From an uncultured Phascolarctobacterium sp. (lineage in GTDB: Bacteria; Bacillota; Negativicutes; Acidaminococcales; Acidaminococcaceae), in the NCBI GenBank assembly GCA_937901335.1, contig CALCHC010000100.1:1-30366 (forward strand): a DNA stretch of 30,366 bases, written 5' to 3'. The translations under genes were made by a program, and so were the position numbers. Of the stretch, positions 1-8,548 are shown piece after piece (the first letter of the stretch is position 1; each line of letters starts with the position of its first letter). The notes beneath the pieces are model-generated. The model did no database searches. It saw only the letters and a list, made by a program, of their open reading frames with translations, and had not been told where the DNA came from.

Positions 1-651
1 TTAGGGGAGCAAGTCGTACTTAATGCACATCCAGAAGTCAGGTTCCGGGAAGATGTGTTGAGTTTCCGGGTTAAAGAAGTGTTCGCCGCCGTCATGACGC
101 AGTGCTGCAACTCGTTCATCCATATTGGTCAGTTCTTCGCCATCAAGGATACTCTTGATGTATTCAGCGCAAAGTTCGTCTTCAGGAGTTTCTTCTTCTG
201 CGTTCCAACCCATGCTTACTAAAGATACGGATTCCGGTTGAGTTTCGATGATGTATTCAGCAATGGCACGCGCATTTACCAAACTACCTGCAAGGATTTG
301 GGTAGCATTGGTAGCATTTACAACACCTTGAGTACCTGCACTAGTAGTGTGTAAAATGGTTTTGCCTTTAACGATTTCAGTATTAACGGAGCTGGGGGAG
401 TTGCCAAAGTCGAAACCTTCTACTTTAATACCATTGCGTTCACCAAAGAGCAGGCTGTTAGGAGTGGTTTCTTTTAATTTGAAAGCTTCTTCAATAGTAC
501 CAATGGGGCGAATGAGTTCTGCACCCATATCGTACAAATAAGTTTCTAAAGAAAATGCTCTGAACACATCGATGATGACAGTCAAGCCTTCTGCTTGTTT
601 GGCACCGTCAATCAAATGGAGCATATTAACTTTGCCGTTATATCTTTTCAT
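1..651 (-). CDS. 2-phosphosulfolactate phosphatase (ComB) family protein
   Basis: The complete 216-residue reading frame ends at the first base of the window. It has the look of the ComB family: an N-terminal VIDVFRAFS segment, a GERNG motif, a GNSPSS segment and TTSAGTQG. In methanogens ComB removes phosphate from 2-phosphosulfolactate in coenzyme M synthesis. Many Firmicutes carry the family without that pathway, so the substrate here is unknown and I give no gene symbol. The ATG is preceded by an AAAGGGG ribosome site at 9 nt spacing. It has its own likely promoter (698-706, minus) and is separated from the upstream RND gene by a terminator, so it is probably transcribed alone. The family call is fairly sure; the reaction is not. 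Confidence 0.85.
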   Translation of the reverse strand: MKRYNGKVNMLHLIDGAKQAEGLTVIIDVFRAFSLETYLYDMGAELIRPIGTIEEAFKLKETTPNSLLFGERNGIKVEGFDFGNSPSSVNTEIVKGKTILHTTSAGTQGVVNATNATQILAGSLVNARAIAEYIIETQPESVSLVSMGWNAEEETPEDELCAEYIKSILDGEELTNMDERVAALRHDGGEHFFNPETQHIFPEPDFWMCIKYDLLP

Positions 652-673
652 TTTATATATCCCCTTTAAAAAT

Positions 674-712
674 AAAGTGTGTTATAAGCCTATGGACATT
701 ATAACACACTTT
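674..712 (-). terminator. Intrinsic terminator of the RND efflux operon
   Basis: A perfect 14-bp inverted repeat (674-687 with 699-712, arm AAAGTGTGTTATAA, 11-nt loop) is followed on the minus strand by ATTTTTAAA. It lies 6 nt beyond the RND stop codon, so it should end the tetR-MFP-RND transcript. Confidence 0.75.
698..706 (-). promoter_or_regulatory. Extended -10 promoter for the ComB-family gene
   Basis: The minus strand reads TGTTATAAT, a perfect extended -10, about 45 nt upstream of the ATG at 651. There is no good -35 box. It lies inside the 3' half of the hairpin that ends the upstream RND transcript. Prediction only. Confidence 0.5.
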
Positions 713-717
713 TTGTT

Positions 718-3700
718 TTAGTTTTTAATTTTAAAGATAATCGCATAGAGTACAGGTAAAACAACCAAAGTTAAAAGAGTTGCACCTGTTAAACCTGCCG
801 CGATGGTAACTGCCATGGAGTTCCAGAAATCACTAAAGAAGAGGGGAATAAGCCCTAAAACTGTAGTGAAAGCCGCCAACATTATGGGACGGAAACGGAC
901 AATGGCAGATTCAGTAATGGCTTCGATAGGGGACATACCTGCTTCCAAATGTTGTTTGATTTGGTCAATAAGTACAACGCTATTGCGGATGATGATACCG
1001 CCGAGAGCAAGCGTACCTATTTGCGCCATCATACCCATGGAGGAGTTAAAGAAGAGTAAGCCCCAAACAACACCAATGATTCCCAAAGGTACAGTGCAGA
1101 TGATGATGAATAGCTTGCGAACGTCCTGCAGTTCCAGCATCAAAAGAATGGTCATCAAAAGAATCATAATAGGTACAGGTTTTAAAAGGTAACGCAAAGT
1201 TTTTTTACTATCTTCAAGGCTACCACCAATTTCGATGGCAAGGTCACCGGGAAGATTGTCGCGTACACTTTGCAGCTCATTATAAACTTCTTTAGTAACG
1301 TCATTGCCTGTAACGCCTTCTACAATGCTACCACATACGGTGATGGTAGGTTGCAGGTTGCGACGCCAAATCATATTGTCTTCGCTAACGTAACCAATTC
1401 TTGCCACTTGCGACAAGGGAACTGCTCCTCTGGAAGTGGGGATGGAAACAGTTTCCAGTTGGGTAATGGTTGCCCTTTGGTTAGGCTCTAAGCGGAAGAC
1501 GATGTCGATATCTTGGTCACCTTCAAGATAACTTGCGATTGTATAACCGCTGACTTGCGCTTGCAGGGCGATGGCTACACTTTGACGAGTGAGCCCCATT
1601 TGCAAAAGTTTGTCGTTATCAATAGTAACTTGTACTGCGTTAGATTGTTCCATCCAATCGTAACGGGTTTGGGTAACGTAGGGATTAGCAATCATTACGT
1701 TACGCACTTTTTGCGCGTACTCTTTGACAAGTTCTGCATCGCTACCTTTAACACGTATCATAACCGGGTAGGGAGCAGGGGGACCCAAGGGGATGGAACG
1801 GGAGATGGAAATTACTTGCGGCAAATGTTCTTGAGTGAGCTGCGCGATTTTCTTTTCTAAACGATTACGACCATCGATGTCCTTAGCTACAACAACAAGT
1901 TGTGCGTAGTTGTCACGAGGTTGTACCGGATCCATAACAAGTACGAAGCGGGGAGCACTCTTGCCAACGTAGGTAGAAACTCTATCCAAGTCTTCGTCGT
2001 TAAGGATAAGCTTAGTAAGTTTTTCAGCAGCAGCGTCCGTAGTTTTCAGGGAACTACCTTCGGGAAGGTTAAGCTCTACTAAAAGGTCAGGACGAACAGA
2101 TGCAGGGAAGAATTCCTGTCTAATAAAGCGCATCATAAAGATGGATGCGACAAATAAAGCAAAGGTTACTCCTAAAACCAAAGCTCGGTTTTTTAAGGAG
2201 AAGGTTAAGAGGCTACGGAACTTCTTGTAAAAAGGGGAGTCGTAGCTTTCTTTTTGAATGACTGTTGGACGAAGCCACGCATAACCCAGAACAGGAGCCA
2301 AGGTTGCAGAGATTAACCAGGACAAAAGCAGGGTTATTGTCATTACGGGGAAGAGTGCTTGACAAAATTCCGAGGAGCTGGAGTCTGAAAAGGCAATGGG
2401 CATAAAACCTAAGCAAGTAATTACAGTGCCTGTTAAGAGTGGCCATGCGCAAGTCTTAAAAGCGTAGGTTGCAGCTTTAGCACGTTCCCAACCTTCAGAG
2501 ATTTTAACTTCTATTAGTTCTACGACAACGATGGCATCGTCTACGAGCATACCCAAGGAAAGAATTAAAGCACCAAGGGAAATCTTATGCAGGTCAATCT
2601 TCATTGCGTACATAAAGCAGAAGCTACCAAGCAAAATCAGAGGGATACATACGGAAATAATGTAGCCACAACGTTTGCCTAAGGTAAAAAGGCTAATTGC
2701 CAGTACGATGAGGATTGCTTCGTAAAGACTTTCGGAAAATTCATCAATGGATTTTTTAACAACCTCAGGTTGGTTGGCTACTTGTCCAATTTCCAAGCCC
2801 AAGGGTAAAGTCTTTTTAATCTTTTCAATTTCTACGGCAAGATTATCACCAAGCTGAATGTTATTGCCACCATCTGCCATGGAGATGGCAATGCCAACAG
2901 CAGGTTCGCCGTTAAAGTACATTTTATATTCTGGCGGGTCTGCGTAACCGCGAGTTACTTGTGCTACGTCACCTAAGCGGAACACTTTACCATTTCCATT
3001 AATGGGGATGGAGCGGATGTTTTCTAAGCTATCAGGTGAACCTGTAATGCGAAGGTAGGTGTTGTTAGACTCTGTCTCTACCATACCAGAAGGGGTAACA
3101 GCAGTTTGTGCTTTAATCATGCTTGCTAAACTGTTAATGTCCAAGCCAAGTTGGGCAAGCTTATCGGTATCCATTTGCACGAAAATTTTTTCAGGTTGCA
3201 CGCCTACAAGCTCAACCTTTTTTACATCGGGGATACCGTAAAAACGCAGTTTAATCTTTTCAGCATACTGGCGCTTTTCTTCATAGGAGAAGCTTTCGCC
3301 TGTAATAGCGTAGATGTTACCGTAAACATCATCAAAGCGGTCATTGAAGAAAGGCCCTACAACGCCCTCAGGTAAATCCTTTTTAATATCGTTCACAAGA
3401 TTACGCAATTCCAGCCAATGTTGGCGTACTGCGTTACTTTTCACTTCATCTTTAAGGTAAGCAGTGATAACTGCCACGCCGGGGCGGGAGTAACTGGTAA
3501 TCTTATCAAGATTGGGTAAAGTTTGGATTTGCTTTTCAATTTCGTCAGTAACGTGCATTTCCACTTGTTTTGCGCTGGCACCGGGCCAAGCTGCGGAAAT
3601 GACCATTTGTTTTACGGTGAAGCTGGGGTCTTCACTGCGACCGAGGTTGCGGTAGGAGAAGATACCCATAATCAGCACAAGAAAGGCGAAAAAATAAACA

Positions 3701-3747
3701 AGCTGCTTGTGTTTTATGGACCAATCAGCCCAGTTACTATTTTTCAT
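718..3747 (-). CDS. RND-family efflux transporter, inner-membrane pump subunit
   Basis: This is a full-length (1009 aa) resistance-nodulation-division pump related to AcrB/MexB-type exporters. It should use the proton gradient to export drugs or other amphiphiles through an adaptor and an outer-membrane channel. A first membrane helix near residues 12-30 is followed by a large periplasmic loop, a helix block (about 330-490), a second loop and a final helix block. The TM4 motif LGMLVDDAIVVVE carries the proton-relay aspartates at D403 and D404. In the TM10 motif GGIIIRNSVVLID an arginine (R921) stands where AcrB has lysine K940. The start overlaps the adaptor stop by 4 nt (ATGA), showing translational coupling. 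No outer-membrane channel gene is in this window, so a shared TolC-like channel elsewhere is implied. Family certain; substrate unknown. Confidence 0.93.
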   Translation of the reverse strand: MKNSNWADWSIKHKQLVYFFAFLVLIMGIFSYRNLGRSEDPSFTVKQMVISAAWPGASAKQVEMHVTDEIEKQIQTLPNLDKITSYSRPGVAVITAYLKDEVKSNAVRQHWLELRNLVNDIKKDLPEGVVGPFFNDRFDDVYGNIYAITGESFSYEEKRQYAEKIKLRFYGIPDVKKVELVGVQPEKIFVQMDTDKLAQLGLDINSLASMIKAQTAVTPSGMVETESNNTYLRITGSPDSLENIRSIPINGNGKVFRLGDVAQVTRGYADPPEYKMYFNGEPAVGIAISMADGGNNIQLGDNLAVEIEKIKKTLPLGLEIGQVANQPEVVKKSIDEFSESLYEAILIVLAISLFTLGKRCGYIISVCIPLILLGSFCFMYAMKIDLHKISLGALILSLGMLVDDAIVVVELIEVKISEGWERAKAATYAFKTCAWPLLTGTVITCLGFMPIAFSDSSSSEFCQALFPVMTITLLLSWLISATLAPVLGYAWLRPTVIQKESYDSPFYKKFRSLLTFSLKNRALVLGVTFALFVASIFMMRFIRQEFFPASVRPDLLVELNLPEGSSLKTTDAAAEKLTKLILNDEDLDRVSTYVGKSAPRFVLVMDPVQPRDNYAQLVVVAKDIDGRNRLEKKIAQLTQEHLPQVISISRSIPLGPPAPYPVMIRVKGSDAELVKEYAQKVRNVMIANPYVTQTRYDWMEQSNAVQVTIDNDKLLQMGLTRQSVAIALQAQVSGYTIASYLEGDQDIDIVFRLEPNQRATITQLETVSIPTSRGAVPLSQVARIGYVSEDNMIWRRNLQPTITVCGSIVEGVTGNDVTKEVYNELQSVRDNLPGDLAIEIGGSLEDSKKTLRYLLKPVPIMILLMTILLMLELQDVRKLFIIICTVPLGIIGVVWGLLFFNSSMGMMAQIGTLALGGIIIRNSVVLIDQIKQHLEAGMSPIEAITESAIVRFRPIMLAAFTTVLGLIPLFFSDFWNSMAVTIAAGLTGATLLTLVVLPVLYAIIFKIKN

Positions 3748-4865
3748 TTGCGCTCACCGCTTTCCATAAGGCGTACGTCTTGATTGGGTACAAGTTTGTT
3801 CAGCCCTGCGGTAACAACTACATCACCGCGGTTAATGCCCTTGGCAACAATAACATCATTGCCTGCATAGCCTGTGATGGTAATATCTTGTAAGTTTGCC
3901 TTGTTGTCTTTAACAAGCCAAACCTTCGCTTGCTCATTAGTTTGGTAGATTGCAGTAGCAGGGAGCAGGAATTGTTCTGCCTTGCCATTGTTCAGCACTA
4001 CTTTAGCAGTCATGCCAAGCTTTGCTTCTGCAGGCATTTGTTCGAGAGCAACGCGAACCCTGTAAGTTTTAGTTAGAGGGTCAGCCATAGGAGCAATCTC
4101 GCTAATTTTACCTGTTGCTTGTGCATCAGGAAGTGCCCAAAAACTAATAAAAGCCATCTGCCCTAACTTCAGAGCTGATAGCTTACTTTCGGGGACATTA
4201 ATTTGTACCTCACGATCGCCATTCTGCACAACGGTAACTAGGGGAGAGCCTGCTGCTGTTACTTGACCTATTTCACCGGTTATATTTGCAACAACACCGT
4301 TGGCATCACTGCGCAGTTTGGTATATTCAGTTTGATTTCGATTTACAGTTGCTTGCGCCTGTGCTTGGGTTAAGGAGGCGTTAGCTGCGTCCAGTTGTGT
4401 TTTGTACTGGTCGTACACCGCTTGGCTGATTGCGCCGCCCTTGTACAATTTTAAGAAGCGTTCTGCATTATCAGCTGCAAGTTTTTGAGCAGCAAGGGCA
4501 CTGGAAAGTTGCGCTTCACTGGCTGCTAAGGCTTGGTTAATATCTTTAGGGTCAATGGTCATCAGGACTTGACCTGCAGTAACCGTATCACCAATATTAA
4601 CGTAGCGATTGTTAATTTTCCCGGAAACTTGGAAAGCAAGGTTGCTTTCGTAGCGACCACGAACTTCACCGGGATAAACATCCGTGGTACTAGTGCTCAT
4701 TTCACCAACGGTTATGGTGCGCACCAAGGGAATAACCTTAGTGTGCTGCGGCTTGGTAGCTACAACATTGTATAACTGCCAGCCTGCAGCGATGATCAAA
4801 GCCGATGTAGAAAGGGCGATAACTTTTTTCTGGGGAACTTTTTCCAGAAAAGATTTGATATCCAT
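3744..4865 (-). CDS. RND efflux periplasmic adaptor (membrane fusion protein)
   Basis: The 373-residue protein is an HlyD/AcrA-type adaptor linking the RND pump to an outer-membrane channel. An N-terminal hydrophobic segment (about 15-33) anchors or exports it. A lipoyl-like half-motif (VSGKINNRYVNIGDTVTAGQ, near residue 80) is followed by an alanine- and glutamine-rich alpha-hairpin (about 110-180), the second lipoyl half (NITGEIGQVTAAGSPL), and beta-barrel and membrane-proximal domains. It sits 22 nt downstream of the tetR gene and overlaps the pump gene by 4 nt, so the three are one operon. The lack of a clear lipobox cysteine suggests a transmembrane anchor rather than a lipoprotein. Confidence 0.92.
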   Translation of the reverse strand: MDIKSFLEKVPQKKVIALSTSALIIAAGWQLYNVVATKPQHTKVIPLVRTITVGEMSTSTTDVYPGEVRGRYESNLAFQVSGKINNRYVNIGDTVTAGQVLMTIDPKDINQALAASEAQLSSALAAQKLAADNAERFLKLYKGGAISQAVYDQYKTQLDAANASLTQAQAQATVNRNQTEYTKLRSDANGVVANITGEIGQVTAAGSPLVTVVQNGDREVQINVPESKLSALKLGQMAFISFWALPDAQATGKISEIAPMADPLTKTYRVRVALEQMPAEAKLGMTAKVVLNNGKAEQFLLPATAIYQTNEQAKVWLVKDNKANLQDITITGYAGNDVIVAKGINRGDVVVTAGLNKLVPNQDVRLMESGERK

Positions 4866-4887
4866 GATACCCCTCCTAATCCTCTTG

Positions 4888-5496
4888 TTATTTACTTAAA
4901 GAGGCAAGATAAGAATCTAAAACTTGATTCAGGTAATCTCCTTGTTCACCAGGAGCGTAGCCACCAAGTTCTTGAATTTGATTTTGAGTAAGGAAGAAGA
5001 AAATAATAGAACTTTCGATGGTAAACGCTACGTGGGTAGGTTTAGTATCGGTAGTAAGTTCTTTGCATTCAATAGCTTGTTCAACCAGTTCAGTCATGAA
5101 TTGGTGCAGAATATATAATTTGTTTTTAACGAACTTCTCAAAAAGGGGTTGCGGTGTCATAAGTTCACGGCAAATCAAAGGAATAGATTCCGGATTTGTT
5201 TCTTGAATTTTAGACAAAGCTTCCACATAATGACGGAGCTTGGACAAGGGACTCATATCCATAACACGGATATCTTCGATTAATTTAAAGAACACAGTAG
5301 CTTGAGAGTTAAGAACTTCTTGGTACAAATTCTTCTTGCCACCGAAATAATAGGAAATTAAAGCGCTGTTACAACCGCTAGCAGTAGCGATTTGTTTAAT
5401 GGAAACAGCGTTAAAATTATTCATGGCAAAAAGAGTTGTGGCAGCTTGCAAAATTTTTTCTGCACTTGTCGCAATATTTTCAGAACCAGTCATCAT
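4888..5496 (-). CDS. TetR/AcrR-family transcriptional regulator of the efflux operon
   Basis: A 202-residue TetR-type repressor. The N-terminal helix-turn-helix is recognisable in the stretch ATTLFAMNNFNAVSIKQIAT followed by ASGCNSALISYYFGGKKNLY (about residues 17-57). The C-terminal ligand domain resembles the CerR/DUF1956 kind (for example LICRELMTPQPLFE). It is the first gene of the tetR-MFP-RND operon, so it probably represses its own transcription and that of the pump until a ligand binds. Of two adjacent ATG codons the first has the better ribosome-site spacing (GAGAGG, 7-8 nt). The region just upstream is very AT-rich with TATA-type dyads that could be its operator. Confidence 0.9.
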   Translation of the reverse strand: MMTGSENIATSAEKILQAATTLFAMNNFNAVSIKQIATASGCNSALISYYFGGKKNLYQEVLNSQATVFFKLIEDIRVMDMSPLSKLRHYVEALSKIQETNPESIPLICRELMTPQPLFEKFVKNKLYILHQFMTELVEQAIECKELTTDTKPTHVAFTIESSIIFFFLTQNQIQELGGYAPGEQGDYLNQVLDSYLASLSK

Positions 5497-5541
5497 AACA
5501 ATACCTCTCTTGAGAAATCTTATCTTAAAATTACATACTTA

Positions 5542-5571
5542 ATTATATACTATAATATACCTATATAGCAA
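5542..5571 (-). promoter_or_regulatory. Probable promoter of the tetR-MFP-RND operon
   Basis: On the minus strand, TTGCTA (5571-5566) and TATAAT (5547-5542) are separated by 18 nt, about 45 nt upstream of the tetR start. The spacer is made of alternating TA steps and could hold the TetR operator, but no clean perfect palindrome is visible. Confidence 0.45.
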
Positions 5572-5631
5572 ATAAGTTATTGCTTCTAATTGTCAAATTG
5601 GTAAAAGTTTTAAGAAAAATTGTGGGTATTT

Positions 5632-5640
5632 TGTTATAAT
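5632..5640 (+). promoter_or_regulatory. Extended -10 promoter of rmuC
   Basis: The perfect extended -10 sequence TGTTATAAT lies 30 nt upstream of the chosen rmuC start. No strong -35 is present, which is usual for extended -10 promoters. Confidence 0.55.
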
Positions 5641-5670
5641 GGAATTAATAATTCGAAACGAGGTTCTAAA

Positions 5671-6696
5671 ATGGATATACAAATGATTTTATTGGCGCTT
5701 TTGGGAATGATTCTAATAGTGCTTTTGATGCTCTTAATTTTAATTATAAAGAGGGGAAAAGCACCTGAAGAAAACCCTTTGGAAAAGCGCTTAGAGTATT
5801 TGGAACGTAATTTATACGAAGCTTTACGAGACATGCGTGGTGAGCAAAATACTTTAGCACGGGCTGCCAGAATGGAAAGCCAAGCTGCCAGTGATAGATT
5901 AAACGAAATGATTGGCACTCGTTTGGAAGAGCTGCATCGTAATCTTGGTGAAATGCAAAGTCTTGCCGGTGGTGTGGACGATTTAAAACGCATACTTACT
6001 AACGTTAAGACTCGTGGCGTGTGGGGAGAAATGCAACTGGCGAAATTACTTTACGATGTTCTGCCTAAGAATAGAGTTGCAGAAAACGTAGAGGTTGTTC
6101 CTCGCAGTAACTGTAGGGTAGAATTTGCCCTACGTTTGCCCGGTAGCGAAGTAGGTCACGAAATTCTATTGCCCATTGACGCTAAGTTTCCTCAAGAAGA
6201 TTACCTGCGTTTAGTGCAGGCTCGTGAGGCAGGCAATGTGGAATTAGCTGACGAAGCCTTGAAAAATTTGGTGCGTCGCTTAAAAAGTGAAGCTAAGGAT
6301 ATTAGCGAGAAGTATGTATGCCCTCCGCATTCTACCGATTTTGGCGTGATGTATTTGCCCAGCGAAGGCTTATATTTAGAAGCGCTTAACGTACCAGGTT
6401 TGGTAGAAGAACTGCAAAAAACTTACCGCGTGTGCGTGGCAGGGCCTAGCACTTTGGCTGCTTTGGTTAATAGCTTACAAATGGGCTTTAGAACTTTGGC
6501 AGTACAACAACGCACTGACGAAGTATGGCGACTTTTGGCGGCGGTGAAGCAGGATATGGATGCCTTGGCAGCTGCTCTTGAAAAGACTAGCAAAAAGTTG
6601 GACGAAGCAGGAGCGAGCGTAGGGGTGGCGAGTAAGAAGATTAACAGCATTAGCAAACGCTTGCAAAATATTGAAGAAGAAAATGAAGAGGTATAA
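5671..6696 (+). CDS. rmuC: DNA recombination protein RmuC
   Basis: The protein is 341 residues from the ATG at 5671. An N-terminal membrane helix (about 3-25) is followed by a charged coiled-coil and then the RmuC nuclease-like core: LKRILTNVKTRGVWGEMQL, then LPIDAKFPQEDYLRL, and YLPSEGLYLEAL further on. RmuC limits DNA inversions at short inverted repeats and is thought to be a membrane-anchored nuclease. A TTG 51 nt upstream would extend the frame but lies before the -10 box and cannot be the start. It is followed after 2 nt by a small membrane-protein gene, so the two are likely co-transcribed. Family call is strong. Confidence 0.93.
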   Translation: MDIQMILLALLGMILIVLLMLLILIIKRGKAPEENPLEKRLEYLERNLYEALRDMRGEQNTLARAARMESQAASDRLNEMIGTRLEELHRNLGEMQSLAGGVDDLKRILTNVKTRGVWGEMQLAKLLYDVLPKNRVAENVEVVPRSNCRVEFALRLPGSEVGHEILLPIDAKFPQEDYLRLVQAREAGNVELADEALKNLVRRLKSEAKDISEKYVCPPHSTDFGVMYLPSEGLYLEALNVPGLVEELQKTYRVCVAGPSTLAALVNSLQMGFRTLAVQQRTDEVWRLLAAVKQDMDALAAALEKTSKKLDEAGASVGVASKKINSISKRLQNIEEENEEV

Positions 6697-6698
6697 GC

Positions 6699-6920
6699 AT
6701 GGAAGAAAACAACGAATACTTCAACCAGAATAATGAACCTCCTCGTCAAAAGCCTCATCTTGTGGTGCGCATCTTCTTATGTGTTTACGCTTTCCTGTGG
6801 TTTAATATGCTTGTTACTACAGGTTTGAACAGCCTTTATATTGGTCATATTGATTACGAAACAGGGAGCATTGCCTTGGCTTTGACCATTGCTTATCCGT
6901 TCATAATAAAATATTTTTAA
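6699..6920 (+). CDS. Small membrane protein of unknown function
   Basis: A 73-residue protein that starts 2 nt after the rmuC stop, with a GAGGT ribosome site inside the rmuC end. I do not recognise a family. The N-terminus (about 20 residues) is polar and rich in Asn, Glu, Gln and Pro. Two hydrophobic segments follow (about 24-47 and 56-72), consistent with a small two-pass inner-membrane protein. The tight coupling to rmuC supports it being a real gene; its job is unknown. Confidence 0.65.
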   Translation: MEENNEYFNQNNEPPRQKPHLVVRIFLCVYAFLWFNMLVTTGLNSLYIGHIDYETGSIALALTIAYPFIIKYF

Positions 6921-6979
6921 AGAAATGTTGCGTTTGACACAATTATTGCCAATATTTTGTTTAAATACTTGGCTAAAGA

Positions 6980-6988
6980 TGATATAAT
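6980..6988 (+). promoter_or_regulatory. Extended -10 promoter of the NhaC-family gene
   Basis: TGATATAAT (perfect extended -10) lies 40 nt upstream of the ATG. A TTGACA at 6934-6939 lies too far upstream to be its -35 partner and may mark a second, weaker start region. Confidence 0.5.
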
Positions 6989-7027
6989 GTGTAAGTTAAT
7001 TATTGAATTTAGGAAAGTAGGGTAATT

Positions 7028-8509
7028 ATGTCACAAACAATTTGGTCCTTAGTACCTCCGCTCATCACCATCGCTTTGGCTCTGTACACTAAAGAGGTTT
7101 ATATCTCTTTGATTGTAGGTATCCTGACCGGTGCGTTGATGTTCTGCGATTTTAACTTCATTTCTGCAATCGACACTATGTTCACTATTATGGAATCTAA
7201 AGTTGGCGGCAACGTTAACATTCTCGTATTCCTTGTTCTCTTGGGCATTCTTGTTGCAGCTATTTCCAGATCCGGTGCTTCCAAAGCTTATGGCGAATGG
7301 GCAGCACGTAGCATCAAAGGCAAAGCAAGCGCTTTGTTCGTAACTTCTTTCTTGGGTATGCTCATCTTCATCGATGACTACTTCAACTGCTTGACCGTTG
7401 GTACTGTAATGCGCCCGGTTACTGACAAATTTAAAATTACTCGTGCTAAATTGGCGTACATCATCGACGCTACTGCAGCACCGATTTGTATTATTGCTCC
7501 CGTTTCCAGCTGGGCTGCAGCAGTAAGCTCCTCCTTGCCGGAAGATAGCAAAATCGATGGTTTCCAATTGTTCTTGCAAACCATTCCGTATAACTACTAT
7601 GCATGGTTCACTTTGGCTTTCTTGATGTTCCTTATCTGGAGCGGTAAAGACTTCGCAACCATGGCTGCTTTTGAAAAGAAATATGGTACTGATGTACTTG
7701 TTCCTGCTGAATATCAAGATGAAGAAACCAGCAAAATTTCCGGTAATGGCAAAATCATTGACTTGGTATTGCCCTTGGCTGTTTTGATTGCTGGTTGCGT
7801 ATTTGGTATGCTTTACACCGGTGGCATCCTCGAAGGTGCTGGTGTAGCTCAAGCTTTCGCAGATTGCAACTCTTCTAAAGGTCTTGTAATCGGTTCCTTC
7901 ATGGCATTGGCATTTACCTTCTTCTTGTATGTTCCTCGCGGAGTTCTGCGTTTCAATGTTTTCTGTGAATGCTTCTCCGCTGGCTTTAAAGCAATGACTC
8001 CGGCACTGTTCATTCTGTGCTTGGCATGGTCCTTGTCCGGTATCTGCGGTGAAGATTACCTGAACATCGGCGGTTATGTAAGCCAAGTAGTTGGCAACAA
8101 CGCAACCTTGGGTATGTTCTTGCCGGCAATGTTCTTCCTCGTTGCTATTGGTCTTGCTTTTGCAACCGGTACTTCTTGGGGTACTTTCGGTATTTTGATT
8201 CCCATCGTATTGGCTGTTATCGGTGATTACAATGAATTGACCGTTGTTACCATCGCTGCTGTATTGGCAGGCGCTGTTGGCGGCGACCATGTTTCCCCGA
8301 TTTCTGATACCACTATTCTTGCATCTGCAGGTGCTCAATGTAACCACCTTGACCACGTTGGAACTCAAATTCCGTACGTATTGGTAGTTTCTGCATGCTG
8401 CTTAATCGCTTACGTTGTAGCAGGCGTATGCGGTAGCGGTATGACAGGTCTCTTCGCAGGCCTCGGAGCATTGGCTTGCTGCATGGCAGTAGTTTATAAA
8501 AAAGCTTAA
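7028..8509 (+). CDS. Na+/H+ antiporter NhaC-family protein
   Basis: A 493-residue, very hydrophobic inner-membrane protein with about 11-12 predicted membrane helices. The motif FIDDYFNCLTVGTVMRPVTDKFKITRAKLAYIIDATAAP and, near the C-terminus, GAVGGDHVSPISDTTILASAGA are hallmarks of the NhaC-type ion transporters (cited in two parts: the first from about residue 115, the second from about 415). Such proteins exchange sodium for protons or, in some branches, organic anions, so the exact substrate is open. It is transcribed from its own extended -10 promoter and lies 39 nt before alaS with no visible terminator between, so read-through into alaS is possible. Codon use is strongly biased, like that of alaS, suggesting high expression. 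Confidence 0.9.
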   Translation: MSQTIWSLVPPLITIALALYTKEVYISLIVGILTGALMFCDFNFISAIDTMFTIMESKVGGNVNILVFLVLLGILVAAISRSGASKAYGEWAARSIKGKASALFVTSFLGMLIFIDDYFNCLTVGTVMRPVTDKFKITRAKLAYIIDATAAPICIIAPVSSWAAAVSSSLPEDSKIDGFQLFLQTIPYNYYAWFTLAFLMFLIWSGKDFATMAAFEKKYGTDVLVPAEYQDEETSKISGNGKIIDLVLPLAVLIAGCVFGMLYTGGILEGAGVAQAFADCNSSKGLVIGSFMALAFTFFLYVPRGVLRFNVFCECFSAGFKAMTPALFILCLAWSLSGICGEDYLNIGGYVSQVVGNNATLGMFLPAMFFLVAIGLAFATGTSWGTFGILIPIVLAVIGDYNELTVVTIAAVLAGAVGGDHVSPISDTTILASAGAQCNHLDHVGTQIPYVLVVSACCLIAYVVAGVCGSGMTGLFAGLGALACCMAVVYKKA

Positions 8510-8548
8510 TTAAATAAAATCTTAATGTTAAGGAGAGATTGATTAGTT

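Noticed and set aside
8510..8548. T-box riboswitch upstream of alaS, or a trp control element upstream of trpS (17588-17613)
   Set aside because: The gaps are 39 and 26 nt, far too short, and no T-box sequence or leader peptide is present.
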